In this document: piece by piece, positions 7,515 through 22,000 of the stretch | Numbering within the stretch: the first letter of the stretch is position 1 | Layout of the letters: each line of letters opens with the position of its first letter | Assembly: GCA_016280445.1 (NCBI GenBank) | Contig: JAEEGS010000082.1 | Span: 1-63,488 of the forward strand | Source: Bacteroidaceae bacterium | GTDB lineage: Bacteria; Bacteroidota; Bacteroidia; Bacteroidales; Bacteroidaceae | Direction of reading: 5' to 3' | DNA length: 63,488 nucleotides | Notes under the pieces: generated by a model | The model's input: the letters and a program-made list of their open reading frames with translations, nothing else | What the model was told of the DNA's origin: nothing | Databases searched by the model: none | Position numbers and translations under genes: made by a program

Positions 7515-8894
7515 ATGAAAAGGAAAAGAGACATAGAAATGTGGATGTTGCTGGTCATCATGCTGTTGACGGCATGCAGCGAGCATTCAGAAGGAGGCAA
7601 TGAAGAGAAAGGGGATTGCTTCCTGAATATCTATGTCTATGCACCAGGTCATCCGATGCCGACCCGAGCAGATGTGGGTGAGATTACTTCCAAGACAGCG
7701 GATGAATATAAGGTGAATTCGCTTCAGATATGGGTGTTTAAGCATAGTGACGGTAGTTTGGTGGGTTATATGCCACCCACTACACCTACGTTCCTGAACG
7801 AGACCGATAGGCAAGAGATGTTCCGCATGGAGGTGAGTAAAGAGTTTGCTGACCATCCTGTGAATGTGGATGTGTATGTAGTGGCGAATGCAGGAAGCTG
7901 TAGTTTGACTCAGGGTGGGGCGTCGTTGACATTGACCAGAACTACAACTCGTGCCAAATTGGATTCAGCGAAGATAGCGGAGAGTTCGTTTGGAGTAGGA
8001 AATGGTACTTTCGTGGCGAATTATGACGTCTCTCCTTCTGATGTCTCTCCTGTCTCGAAAGTGCCCTCAAACGGTCTTCCTATGTCGGGTGTGTTGAAGA
8101 ATCAATCCATTTATGGTTCTTACCCCACCTTACGCGTTGGAAATCAAGATGCAATGGCCACTCTTCAGTTGACTCGCGCCGTATCGAAACTGCGTTTCGT
8201 GCTTTGTCAGAAGAAAGAAAAGGATACCCCCAAAAAGAAATTGGTGAGCATCGATGGAATTCAGTTGAATAACGGAGTTACTTTGGGTACATCGTGTCAG
8301 ATTCCAACAGAGAGCTACTTGATGCCGGTGGCTAACCCTTCTTATGCGACCTACGTTTCGGGCTCCATCAATTACGGAAGTTTGGCAATAGACGCTATTC
8401 CAAAAGTGAAAGATCCAATGGTTTATGCCTACGAGACTCAGTCGGCACAGGATTATGAGGACCTGATCAATCATGCGGCGGATGAAGAACTGTCAAGAAA
8501 GGATGCTAATATTGCCTGGCTGAATGATTATGGGACGAATAAGGAAATAGCAGGCTTACAAGCTGCGAATTTCAGTGCGAGTATTCTTGCAGAAAATGGA
8601 TTAAGCTGGCCTCAGCTCAAGGAACTCGGTTTGACCTATCTGCGTGAAAGTGATAAGAAATTGACAGGTACAATAAAATATACGGTACAAGAGTTGGAAG
8701 ATAATGTTTGGGTACTGAAAGCAAAGACTGCAACCTTCTCGATGGCAAATCCAGGTGATTTCCTGCGCAACCGTTCCTGGATTGTATATGTGTTCTATAT
8801 GGACGCAACGATTTATACGCTTACAGTGACAAACATCGGCATGAAGAGTTGGGGGTCGGGAGAATCAGAGGAAAAGTCGGTGTATAATTGGTGA
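7515..8894 (+). CDS. Accessory fimbrillin-like lipoprotein
   Basis: 459 residues with a lipoprotein signal ending at Cys21 (LLTAC). The mature N-terminus contains MPTR-ADVG, another possible arginine processing site. The body includes the FimA-family hallmark LTRAVSKLRFVL (around residues 230-240), preceded by MSGVLKNQ. The C-terminus (MKSWGSGESEEKSVYNW) resembles FimC/FimE/Mfa3-type accessory proteins, which build the tip complex in P. gingivalis. The exact counterpart cannot be told from sequence alone. The 69-bp gap upstream holds no clear promoter. Confidence 0.65.
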   Translation: MKRKRDIEMWMLLVIMLLTACSEHSEGGNEEKGDCFLNIYVYAPGHPMPTRADVGEITSKTADEYKVNSLQIWVFKHSDGSLVGYMPPTTPTFLNETDRQEMFRMEVSKEFADHPVNVDVYVVANAGSCSLTQGGASLTLTRTTTRAKLDSAKIAESSFGVGNGTFVANYDVSPSDVSPVSKVPSNGLPMSGVLKNQSIYGSYPTLRVGNQDAMATLQLTRAVSKLRFVLCQKKEKDTPKKKLVSIDGIQLNNGVTLGTSCQIPTESYLMPVANPSYATYVSGSINYGSLAIDAIPKVKDPMVYAYETQSAQDYEDLINHAADEELSRKDANIAWLNDYGTNKEIAGLQAANFSASILAENGLSWPQLKELGLTYLRESDKKLTGTIKYTVQELEDNVWVLKAKTATFSMANPGDFLRNRSWIVYVFYMDATIYTLTVTNIGMKSWGSGESEEKSVYNW

Positions 8895-8910
8895 GATGAA
8901 AGCTTAGAGA

Positions 8911-10035
8911 ATGACAAGGAAACTGAACATATTGCTGAAAGGATTGCTCTGCATGAGTGCCGCTTGGTTGTTTTACAGCTGTTCGGATAACAGCGAAACG
9001 ACCGAGCGTCCTATGCGCGAGCTGCATGTGGTGTTGGGATCTCAGCAATATGAAGATGTAACACCCTCGACCCGCACGACCCTTCCTGATGGTTACGAGG
9101 AATATATTTATGCCACCGCTCTGTCACCCATCACACAGATACAGGGCTATATGACATCAGCCAGTGCAGCGCAGAGAGATGAAGCCTATGTGCCTTGCCT
9201 GTTCAGTCTTTCAGCCTCTGAAGGTGTAACACCCGTTTACACCTGGACATCGCGAGTGGCGCTCGAAGATGGAACCTATTACTTCTATGGTTTTATGCCG
9301 AAGGAAGATGTGACAAACCATGTGAGCATCGCCCCATATCAGGGTGATTACGCTCTGGGAGCCGTGCTGACCTTCACCGACCTGGATGTCATGACAGCCA
9401 AGGACATCAATATCATTGTAGGTGTGCAAGGTTATCAATCCTCTCTTCCCTCGGATATGAGTTCGCGTGTGGGGAAATTTGATTATGACCCTTCGACTGA
9501 AGGTGACAAGCTTTATCTGCTTACTGAGCATCTTTATGCAGGATTAGAGTTCCAAATGAAGGTGAATCCGGTTTATGACGAGTTGCGTACCATCTGTTTG
9601 AAGTCTATCACGCTGCAATCAGATAAGGCAGATAGTGGCGAGGATCCGTTAAAAACGGTCACGGCTACTGTGACGGTGCAAGCTAATGCAACTTCCCCTA
9701 CTGTTGAGTTTTCTTCATTCAAGAGAGGGACAGACGGCAAAGTTGCCACGATTTATGATGGCGAAAAGAATCTGACGACCGAATATCAGTCATTCCTGGC
9801 ATGCATGTGTCCAGGTTCCAATTTGAACTATGTGTTGGAAACGACCTACGACGTCTATGACAAGAAGGGTAATCTGGTGAGAGAAGATCAGACAGCCCGT
9901 AATGCAATTAAGCTCGACCATACGATAGGGGCAGGAACGAAGCGTTTGGTGCGAATCGAGGTGAATCCCACCTACCTCTATGTATTGTCAGATCCCGATC
10001 TGGACAACCCGACATTTAGAGTGACAGTTAATTAA
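8911..10035 (+). CDS. Mfa-like_1 family fimbrial lipoprotein
   Basis: 374 residues, lipobox LFYSC with Cys24. The features fit the Bacteroidales Mfa_like_1 (fimbrillin-like) family: an early TPSTR-TT segment, YYFYGFMP, DLDVMTAKDI, and LTEHLYAGLEFQMKVNPVY followed by an IxLKSITL strand. Members of this family are usually minor or tip components of type V pili. It starts 16 bp after the preceding gene, and its own stop is 48 bp before the first giant protein gene, so the six fimbrial genes and the giants are probably co-transcribed. Confidence 0.65.
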   Translation: MTRKLNILLKGLLCMSAAWLFYSCSDNSETTERPMRELHVVLGSQQYEDVTPSTRTTLPDGYEEYIYATALSPITQIQGYMTSASAAQRDEAYVPCLFSLSASEGVTPVYTWTSRVALEDGTYYFYGFMPKEDVTNHVSIAPYQGDYALGAVLTFTDLDVMTAKDINIIVGVQGYQSSLPSDMSSRVGKFDYDPSTEGDKLYLLTEHLYAGLEFQMKVNPVYDELRTICLKSITLQSDKADSGEDPLKTVTATVTVQANATSPTVEFSSFKRGTDGKVATIYDGEKNLTTEYQSFLACMCPGSNLNYVLETTYDVYDKKGNLVREDQTARNAIKLDHTIGAGTKRLVRIEVNPTYLYVLSDPDLDNPTFRVTVN

Positions 10036-10083
10036 AGTGGAAATGACTGAATAACGAGATAAGGGTATAAAACAAAGAAGAAA

Positions 10084-13000
10084 ATGAGAAGATTTATCAC
10101 CATATTGTTTATTGGACTTCTGGCCACAATCGCGGCGCAGGGGCAGATATCTATTGGTGGTAACGTGTATGGTGGCGGCAACGCCGGTGATATGACCGGT
10201 AACACGAAGGTTTCCATACATGCTGGCGACATCAATGGCGTTTTTGGTGGTGCTCGTATGGCCAACGTAAGTGGCAATGCTTTCGTCAATATCGATGGTG
10301 AACATGCTTCTAACAATATCTTCATCAACAATGTTTATGGTGGAAATGATATTGCAGGAACAATAGGTGCTGGTGAGGATATTCCTGACGAATTGACCGA
10401 GGTCTTAGAGGGAGAAGAAACAGTAGAGACTCACCCTGTTAAGAATGCCATTGATAACTCTTGGAGCGCCTTTATCCGCACCAGCCCTACACCACTGGCT
10501 GCTAATCGTTTAAGTCTTGTTGTCGGTAGCCTTTTTGGTGGAGGTAATGGTGACTACTACTATGACAAGGAGGTGACTGATACGCCAGAAGAGGGGAAGA
10601 CCACTCATTACATCTATCGGAATAAGGAGGATGCGGATGCGGATGATGCTGCTGTTGCTAGTGTTCCTTCAGCAGAGAGGACAAGATACATTGCCATGAA
10701 AGTCACTGATACGGGTGAAGTCGCTTTCACGAAGCCCGAACTGAGCAAGACTTATCTGGAGATTCTGGGTGGCTGTATCGCTCACCTCTATGGTGGTGGT
10801 AACAATGCGACAGTGACGGAAAACACCACGATCTGTATTAACAATAACAGCCCCGTGCTGACGGAGACCAACGTGTGGCCGACACTTCCGGAGAGCCCCA
10901 CCGACGATGACATAACAACATATAAAGCGGAATTGGCAGCCTTGGCAAAAAAAGTTGGACTTTCTACTTACCAGAGTGACCTGTCCAGCTATGCATTCAA
11001 TTTTGCCCGTGTGTTTGGTGGCAATAACAAGGCCCCTATGGCCATCCGTCCGAAATGGAACCTGCAAGCAGGTACCATACGTGACATCTACAGCGGTGGT
11101 AACCAGGGTGCAATGACCTATGAACGTGGTATTCTCTTGCCTATCGATCCTGTTCAATCCAATGCCCTGAAGATTGAGAATGTATTTGGCGGATGCCGTA
11201 TAGCCGATGTGAACCCTGATAAGCATCATATTCCTGAAGAGGTGATTGATGGTTCAGTATACCCAGAAGGTTATGCTGCCCGTGTGCTGATCAAGGGTGG
11301 CGATATCACTAATGTATATGGCGGTAACGATATCTCTGGTAATATCTATGGTGGTAATGCCGTTGGTATTCACAGTAGTATCAAGGGAGATGTGTATGGT
11401 GGTGGAAATGGTTCGTATGCTTATACGGACAATGAGGATCTGGGCAAGCTCAAGGAGTTTCAAGACTTCTACTATCCGATTCCAGACGGTAAGACCTCGG
11501 TGGAGGCACTCAACGCATTCCGTCCCAATGCCGAGGCTGTGTCCATACGTGTCATAGGAACAGAAACTAAGAAGACAGTCATTGGTGGTGCTATCTATTG
11601 TGGTGGCAATAGTGCTACGCTGAGCAATTCAGACCCTAGCAAGCGTGCAACATCCCAGCTGAAGATTGGTTCGTATGTGATTGCCGACAAGGTGTTCCTG
11701 GGTAACAACGGAGCCAATATGGTGACCGATGAGATGCTGGAGCAGTATGCAGGAAGTATGACCGTGAACGATTCAGAAAACAGCTCCCATACCTATGACT
11801 TCAGTCAGATGGATTTGGCCAGTGAGTTGAAAGATGCCAACGGACAGACACAGTTTGACAAGTACATGGACGGGTGTGCCATGATGATTGAGCCAGAGGT
11901 GGTTTTCGACAATATTGGAGAATATCAGCCTTATTCCACCTATTTCGGTTCGTTCTATTGTGGCGGTAACGTGGGCAGCATGAAGATTGATGGTGTCATG
12001 AACGTGAGCTTCAACGACAAGGTGGTGATTTTTGACAAAGTGGTGGGCGGTAGTAACGAGGCCAATGTGTATGAGAAAAACAAAACCATCAACGGAGTCG
12101 AGACAAAACTGAATGCCCAATACTTAGGCGGCCTGTTAGGAGACCCTGATGGCGATGGCAATAAGCTGATTCTCAATTTCGGTGGTCTGAAGATACAGCC
12201 CAAGCGGTGGAAAATTCAGAGAGATGCGAATTATGCCCCCATCTTGGATGCTAATGGCAATGAACAATATGCTTTGGACTCCAACGGCAATCGCCAGCTG
12301 GAATGGAACACTGTTGACAGCCGGGAATTCGATGCCGTCACCCAGAAATACAAACCGATGGCTCCCGTGACTACAGGCACGGCATCTGAAAGCACTCCAG
12401 AAGATAATACGGAGAACGATCTCTACCGTCGTTTCTATGGTGGTAACGTCTATGGCGGTTGCTATAGTAATGGACATGTGAACGGCAATGTGATCATCAA
12501 TCTGAATGCCTCGCTGGAGGACCGTAAAGGAGACAATGCCATCTTCGACCAAGTGGAAGAGGTGGAGGGCGAAGCAAAGCTCTACGGTGCAGACAGCTAT
12601 AAGATAATCCAGCGTAATACCGGTGTCCTTATCAGTCAGCAGGGTATGGACCCGCTGGGCCGTGCATTGAATGTGTTCGGTGGTGGCTATGGTGATGACT
12701 CTGAAATCTGGGGCAGCGCAACCATCAACCTGAACAAGGGTTATACCTTCCAGATTTTTGGTGGTGGTGAGCAGGGAGCCATTGGCAAGGCCATCAGTCA
12801 TGTTCCAGATCCTAATGACCCGACGAGGCATAATTTGGAATACGAATATGATGAGAAGTACAGCACCTATATCAATCTGAAAGATATGGACAATCACCCC
12901 GGCACATACAGACGTGATATTGACGACAGAGATAACGTGGTGGATTATGAAGACATGGCCGAGGCAGAGTTCATCTATGGCGGTGCCTTTGAGGGATTGA

Positions 13001-16000
13001 TTGCCGGCAGCACTCACATCAACCTGGGTAATGGACGTATCTTCAACTCCTTCGCAGGTTCATGTAATGCCGACATCTTAGGACATACTGAAACCTACGT
13101 GGGACGCAACTCTAATAGTGACGAAGATTTAGGTTTCCCATGGATTCGCGACCATATCTATGGTGGTAACGACTTAGGTGGACGGATTCTGGGCAATGGT
13201 GGCGAAAGTGGTAATGATTGTAACTTCAAGCATCGCGTCAGCTCCGACATTCTTGGTCAGGTATATGGCTACAGAGCTCCGGGTACCAACGATGATGAAG
13301 ACCCTGGCAACACCAATCCCAAGGTGCTGACAGCTTCAGCCTACACCGAGTACATTCAAGGTCGTGTAGAATACATCTTCGGTGGCTGCTATGGTGACTA
13401 TGACTATAGAGAATCTCATTATGAGAAGTATGCCTATACGACTGGCTCAGAAGGTACAACAGACGCTAATCTGGGTACCATGCGTACAGACTATCATAAG
13501 CCCTGGATGGCCAATGCTTTCGTCAACTTCAAGCCTAACAGCACCGCTCGAAATGCGGTGGCGAGAATCTATGGTGCAGGACAGGGACATGCTTACTTGC
13601 ATGTCAGCGATGCCGAACGCGACAAGATGCAGGACCGCAGCTACGTGCTGATTGATGTGCCGCAGACGTTGTCAAACTTTACCACGATGGAGGTCTTCGG
13701 TGCAGGCGACTACAGTGGTGTGGGTATGCGCAATGAGGAAGCCACAACCAGAATATCTGGCGAAACTACCATAGAGATTGTTCCCGCCCATAATCCAACT
13801 ATTGCCCAGACCAATGCCGATGGTGTCACCGCCTCTGCGGTCATCGATCTTGTACGCGGGCAGATAGGTGCAGCCTATGGTGGCAGCTTCCAGCAGGGTG
13901 TCACTCGCCGCACCATTGTCAATGTACCTGAAGAATCCACCATCCAGATAGGTTGTATCTTCGGAGGGGCATACGGCAGTAATCCTTATCTGCCTTGTGA
14001 TGTCTATGAGGCCCATGTGAACTATCTGACTCAGAGTGAGGATGCTTATCTGATCTATAATCCGTTATCAAAATTGACGAAGGGAGCCATCTATGGTGGC
14101 AACAATTATGCCCGTCGCACCCTCTATGGCAAGATCAATATCGAGGCACCTGTCAGACAGAAACATCATCAATATGGCATGACCAATGCTACGGTTTATG
14201 GAGCAGGCTGTGGTTCTCTGACCTGGAATGAATACACGGAGGTCAATTTGAAAAACGGTGCCAAGGTTTGGGAGGTTTATGGCGGTGGTGAGGCCGGTGG
14301 TGTGATGAGTGCTGAGAGTGCTCAGAAATATATCAGTGATACTATTCCGTATTGGCCAACGGAAAAGGATACAGACCCGAAGGTTCAACTCACTGATGCT
14401 GAATGGATAAATGCCTGGTCTTTAGGTGGTGGCTATGATGCTACGACATTTGCGGATGGCTATGTCAATAATAACTATGCAGCTAATACCTACACCAACC
14501 TCAGCAATCCATTGGTTAGAGAGGCAGAGATAGACGACAGAGCCTATATTGCTTCAACAGATACCAAGCATTACAAGCGGTACAACACCAACGTCATCAT
14601 CAATAAAGGTGCATACGTAGGAAATTACGCATACGGTGGTGGATTGGGTAATGAAGAAGATATATTTGTTGGAAGCGGTGACGTTTACGGCACCACCTAT
14701 ATCGCTCTTCTTGGCGGTACCGTGAAAAAGGACCTCTATGCTGCCGGCACTTCAGGCTCTGTTTACAATATCTTCCGTGCAGACTTCACAGCCAGTGCCA
14801 ATGCCTACATCAAGGGCGGCACGGCTCGTAACGTCTATGGCGGTGGATGGAAGGGCAGTGTGGGTTATCATGTTGGAGGTCTCGATGCTGATTACTATAA
14901 CTCGTCAACTGGCGAGTTACTCGATATTCCCGGTGAGACACATGTTGTCATCGGTGTACTCAAGGACAACCTGCCTACGGCAATTCCTGAAGGAGAAACT
15001 GCTGATTACTTCTTCTACAACGGCATCCCTGCAGTGGAGCGTAACGCCTACGGTGGCGGTGAGGGTGGTGCCGTTTGGGGAACCGCCAACATCACGATGA
15101 ACAACGGTTATATTGGGTACCGATATCATACTGCTAACGAGAGTGGTTGGGCAGACGTTGCTGCAACAGCCAACATCGATGAGCGCTACGAGGAGAAAAT
15201 TGTCGATGAAACCTACAAGGATGATGATGGTCACTTCCAAGACAATAAGCGTCTTGATGACGCTGGCTGTATCTTTGGCGGTGGGTACATTGATAACAGT
15301 AGTGTGGATTTCACTCATGTAAAGATGTATGGCGGTCATGTGCGCAACGCCCTCTTTGGTGGTGGTGAGATAGCCGCCATTGGACGTGGAATCATCACAG
15401 AGACAAAGGTCGAAGGAAAGGCTGTGCGTTCATTGCAGGGCATTTACCGTCCTGGCAAGACCCATTTGCAATTGTTCGACGGTCATGTTCACCGTAATGT
15501 CTTTGGCGGTGGTCGAGGCTACAACAACTTGGGTGAAAGCGGAAAACTCTTTTCCGATGGTTATGTGTTCGGTCAGACGTCAGTGTATATCCATGGTGGC
15601 GAGATCGGTACGGAGAAAGAACTGATTGCGGGCAATGGCAACGTGTTCGGTGGTGGCGATATCGGCTATGTGTATAGTGCCTACGAATATGAAGATGCGC
15701 AAAGGCACAAACTGCCCCGTAAAGGTGTGAAGGATGGCGTACGCTTTGATGGAGACGGAATGTACCAAGGTTACTATTATGAGCATGATTGGTCAGATAA
15801 TGGTAATTTCATTAAGTATTTAAGTGGCGCTGAGAATGCGAGCGGAAATGAAAGAAAGTTGACGGAGGACTGTAAGGTGGTGGTTGAGCCGTACTGTAAG
15901 GCTAAGACCAATGTGTCCTATACCATCAAATACAACAAGGGTCAGGTGGTTTCTGATAATAACCTTGAATATCTAGAGTCAATCAATTCTTCTTTATTGA

Positions 16001-19000
16001 CCGGCAGTATTGATGCCTACGGCAAGGTGACAGTTGATGGTGGTATATCTTTCGACCGTAGTTTTACTGCGGGTCAATATGTGCCTACCTCTGCGTTAAA
16101 TACCTTGGGCAGCAAGACTGACTCAAAATGGGAGGAGCTCGAAGCCAATACCAATGACGACGGCATCATCATCCACAATGCCGTGTTTGCCGGCGGTAAC
16201 ACATCGTCGAGGGGCTCAGACCAAGAAGCGGCTTACGCAAATACCACTTCAGTATATGGCAATGTAACGGCCTCTATCCATGACGTCTATCACCGCGACC
16301 TCATCACCATCGGAACCGGACATATTGGTGGACTCTATGGCGATGGTAACCTCACCTTGGTGGATGGCTACCGTGGTCTGAACATCACTAACTACGGCAC
16401 CGACTACCATTATCTCTACGAAGAGAAAAAATGGAATGAATTGACAATAGGCCAATATAATAATCTTCTTGATCGTGAGAAAGACTACTATGAGCTGCGC
16501 TATAAGTGTGTGCAAAAGTGTACCGATGATGATGGCACCATCTATTATCCGAAAGATGCTAACCATACCAATGCCTCCACGCTGACGCGTGATGACATTT
16601 TGACACTGTTTGCTAAACAACCAGACATGTTTACAACGGACGGCGATTTAAATACGATTCCAAATCCTGCTTTTTGGGAACAGAATGGTGTGTGCTCCAT
16701 CTATGCCGGTCGTATCTTGAATACTATCCAGCGTGCCGACTTCTGTGGCGTGTTCGGTAGCCGTATGGTGATGCAGGGTGCCCAGGACCGTGTGCCAGAG
16801 GTAGTGGATTACACCAAATACACGATCAATCGTGTGCGTGAGGTGTCGCTCAACAAAAAGATGTCTGTCGCCCCCTCTGATGCCGCCGGTAGCTTCCACG
16901 GCAACTATTTCGGTATCTACAGCGTGGTGAACTACCTTGGAGCACTCACCAGTGACTTCGACTTCGGTGACCAAGGCACTGACACTGACGCACATGATGC
17001 CGCCGGAAAATATACAGATAATAATGGTAAAGACCAGCCTTATACGGGCGATGTGGGAACTGGCGACAAACGTACTTCCGACAATATTAATACTGGTACC
17101 TATGGTCCTCAATACGAGAATCAGACCTTCTACGGCTGGAAACGATTCCACCATGGCGACCGCGAGCGCAATAATGGTAACAGCCACAACAAGGTGGCTC
17201 TGGCTTCAGGTGTGTATCTGGAAATCACTACCGAGGAGAGCACCGGTAAGGATCTTTACGAAAAGGTATGGGGTCCCATCACGGGTGTTGTTGAGTTGGA
17301 CCTCATCAATGTGCAGCAGGGCATGGGTGGTGGTTTCGTCTATGCCAAGAATATTCATGGTAAGCGCTCAAAGACAGATCACACCAACACCACCCTGACG
17401 GCCTTGAATGCAGGCGCTGTCACCCGATGGGACTATACTTACGAAGAACCTTCTACAACCAGTGATGCAGCAGACCTCCATCAGAGAGATTGGCAGACCT
17501 CTGGTAACTTTGTGCACAGTACGCAGACCATCATCGACGACTGTTATAACGTCAGCAATAGGTATAAAGGCCCAAACCGTGTGCCTGCCCACTACTGGTA
17601 TATCAGGGGTTCGGTCTATGTCTATGACCAGTATATCTCGGCTTATACCGGTGCGACCAATGCCTACAGTGAGATGGTGGATCTTCCGCTGACCATCACG
17701 GCTGCTTCTCATGGCACTATGAAGTTGTTGAATGTACAGCCCAACAGATATGCCTATTATAATACGAACGGTGCGAAGCTGAGTGGTGATCAGAAACTGA
17801 TTATCAACGATGTAGAATACAAGCTGAACGATCCTATCAGTTATTGGGATTGGTATAAACTGACTTCGGCTGAACGAGGTCTGTTTGAGCCTGTGACGTA
17901 TGTCAGCATAGCCAAGTACAAGTACAACGAAACTGCTGATAATGAATTCCCAGCTGATGCGGTCTTGCTGCCTGCTGACTATGAAACCATCAAGACTAAT
18001 GCTCACCACAAAGTAGATAATGAAGGCCATGAAGTCACAGACGAAAACGACAAGCCAATCTTGCAGCTCTGGGATGTAGAAAATGGCAAATACGTTCTGG
18101 CAGACTCCATCATCCGCTTGTCGAACAACCTCAGTCACGATACGGGCTATATCCTTACCTATAAGGTGAACAACCCCACTGATTGGGATACTTGGTACAC
18201 GGAGTATAGAGATAATTCAAATAATGATGCTGTGGTACGAGAAAAGAAGCAGAATCAGAATGGATTAGCAGTAGAATACGATGAAAGTAACCAAAGTCAG
18301 AAAGGTCCTAACGAAGGTCCTACCTACCGCCTTAAGAACAGTGATGGTGAATTGCTCGGCCAGCGGGCATATAAGATAAGTGACCTTATCTCTAAAGATG
18401 TCAAAACGACTTATGATGCTATTCCGACGGGTCAAATTCCTACTACTGGCCAGGCTACCTTCGTTCCTGCATACGTTGCCACTGCGGAAACAGACATTCA
18501 GAGAGGCGAGTCCGGGCAGCAGCAGACCGTTCACCTGCATAAGGGGGCAACTATGTCAGCAACAGAAGCATCGGGAGTTAGCAACGTGGCAGAGGCTCTC
18601 ATCTGTACGAAGACCATCAAGCTTGACGGAACTGATAACATCTACATCAACTCTGTAATGACGGAAACTGAAAGAAACACCCACCTTGATAATGTCAAGT
18701 CCGCTATCACAACGCTTGTTACTGCAATCAATACGGTTCTTACGGCAAATGGGATAGACAATATTGATGCAGACGCCATATCCAATATCAACACTTTAAC
18801 TCCAGCGCAGCTGAACAAGATTACCCCCTTACAGAAGAAGGAACTGTCTGATTTGCTCACGAGGAAAAAGGACATCATCAATAATATTGTACCTGCTTAC
18901 TACTGTACCGTACCCGGACTCTATGGCGGTGATTACTACGCGAGCGGCATCAACTATCGTGGACTCGAGGCATGGAGCTCAATGTCGGAGGATGACCGCA

Positions 19001-22000
19001 AGAAGTTCATCTTCAACTACGATGCCTTCGACCTGCTCACCGATCCGAATTATAGTGGAACGGAAGGCGAGAAGTATCAGTACGATGGTGCAACCTACGA
19101 TTCTGTGAATGACAAAATAAATCCTTTCTCAACAGAAGCCCAAGCACAGACTAATCCTGCCGGCTACTCTCTTGAGAAACCTGTCGATTACACGGCTACG
19201 TATAATGGTTCTACGAATGATAAGACAGATGGAGATGGTAAGCAATATTTGGAAACCGATGTCGTCGATGGTGGCAAGGTATATATAGGCGCTGAGCTGA
19301 CACGTGAGCAGTTTGAGTCTCTGCCTAACTACCAGCGCTACTACACGCCGCTTACCGTCACCTCGTCCGATGTGGCAAATGGCAAGACATGTACCTTCTA
19401 TGTGGTTAATACGCCATTGATGATTGGTCCGACACCATATACCGTCGGAAATATCATTTCGGAAGATGATTATCAAGAACTGGTTGCCAAAGATGAACTA
19501 CTTGAAGAAGGTAAACCAAAAGTGACTGTAATTACTTACACAGAATCTGGTACCCACTACTTCTGCCGTGAAGATTACGATGATGTATTAGTAGGTAAAG
19601 TTATCACTAGCACAGAATACGAAAACTTGACCAACCTTCAGAAGGGCTTCACCATCCACGGTATCGCTCCGACCGAGGTAAGTACGCTCTATGTCAGCCG
19701 TTTCTCTGACATCAACGACCTCTCGACTGAGAAGATTATCACCGTGATTTATGAGTATAACTACGAGGAGAGCGACGTGTCAGGTCTGCACATCACGCCT
19801 GTCACGGAGCGTCACGTGCTGAACATCCACATCAACTTCAAGACGGGAGCGCCTATTGTGGAAGATATTTCTGCTCCGGAGATTATCTTACCTGGTCATC
19901 TCCTCAGTTTGCTTCCACCAAACGTGATAGAGGGTGCATCGCCTATACAAGGTGGTGGATGGGAACTGTACAAAACAGAATCAGACGCTGATAACCATAA
20001 CGGTGTAGAGTACATCCCAGACATCGACCAGCTCTACTGGTACCAGAACGGTTACTGGCTGCGCTACTATGCTTTGTCGCATATCGGTGGTAAGACCTAT
20101 TCGAACAAGGTGCAGGTGAGTGTGGCGAACTATCACGACCTGAAGGATGTGATGGACGATAAGTCGCATCACTACTACGTGGATAATCCTGAAGTGAAGC
20201 GTGATCCGAAGATCTATATCAATGATTCGGAGAATGGTGTTGACCAGTTGAAGAGTCTCTTCGACTTGAGTATGTTGACGACAACACCTACAGGTGACCT
20301 CGAAGGTCATGCCCAGCTCAACGAGCAAGTGAGAGCATGTCAGAACCTGGAGTTCTTCATGCGCACAAATGTCAACCACACTGGTGACTGGACACCTATC
20401 GCTAATGGTAGTCTTGAGTGCTTCGAGGGCACCCTGCATGGTGATGGCTACACTGTCAACGGCCTCAACAAATCGTTGTTCGGCCACCTCTGTGGTAACG
20501 TTTATAACCTTGGTGTCACAGGTTCGTTCACGAGTGCTGGTGTGGCAGATACAGGCAAAGGCTACGTGGAGAACTGTTGGATTAACACCACTGGCACGCC
20601 TGATGGTTCTGTCTATGCTGTCTTCGGTGATCCGACAGCTGGTGACGGTGCCAAACAGATTGTCAACAGCTATTATCAGGAAGGCAAGAACTATAAGACC
20701 GCTCCAGATAATCATGGTCTTGCTAAAGCGAAGCCAGAAGCGGCCTTCTACAATGGTGAGGTGGCTTACGACCTGAACGGCTTCTACCTGTTCAAGCGCT
20801 ATTGGGATCATGACAACGCATCAGGTGATGGATATACAGAATATAAGTACTACACAGATGTGACTGATCCGACTACGGGCAGGTTAGTGCCGCAGACAGA
20901 GTACTATGGCAGCAATATCACCTATTGTTCGTCTGGTTACAAGTATGATGATGATGATAATAGCAGTACACCACTTGTTGCTATAAGATATGTGGAGGAT
21001 CGCTATGCCGACGGTGACTTCCGCTTTGCTGCCGGTGAGATTCAGTTAACGGATGAACGCTTGTATCACGACAACGGTCAGACCAAGTTCTATCCTATCT
21101 GGCCTGACGACTACCTGTTCTTCGGACAGACGCTGACCTACGGATGGGATGAATCTCGTCCGCACCAGGATGTGCCGTCGCATCAGGAGAAGGATGACTA
21201 CGGACGACTGCTTGCCACCGACATGAGCAACCGTGTGTATCGTGCACCTGCCTATTACCGGAGCAAGAACATGGGTGTGGTACACTATAACCCGTGGGCT
21301 ACCCTGGCGGCCTACTCCGCACCGAAGACGGCTAGCGACACCAATTTGAAACCGGCCTATCCGAACATGACCGCTGTTGACTTCGCAGGACATAACGACA
21401 AACCTTGGAGTCTCGGACCCGAAGGAGAAAGCTCTACATTCTATCCGCCTCTGCTCGACGATGACGGCCTGATAGGTATTGCCAATCGTGGTGAGACACC
21501 GAACCTGCTGGTTTATGCTCCATCGGCAACAGATAATCAGCCAACCTACGACGTGCTGAATGGCTACTTCATTGGCACATCACCCAATCGTACGGAACCT
21601 GTGTATAGTGAATACACGGAATCCAGCGATAAGTATGATGACGGAAAAGATTATGGGCGTGTTTATACAGCCTCAACTTCTACAATCCACGGTCATTTGG
21701 TACAGAGCAACCTGAAGACCACAACCGATCATTTGCTGGTGGATAAGGAAGAATTTAATTGTCCAATTGGATATGATATGGGCAATGGCTATCGGATGTG
21801 GTACCAGCGCATACCTGCCAACTTTGTCGATAGGTCTACTGGCTGGGAGGGTATCAGCTTGCCATTCACGGTAGAGATTGTCACCACACAGGACAAGGGT
21901 GAGCTGACTCACTTCTATCAGTCAAGCAAGAAGGGCCACGAATACTGGCTGCGTAGCTATGCTGGCAATGTGAAGGATACAGACGAGGCAAGTGTCAAGA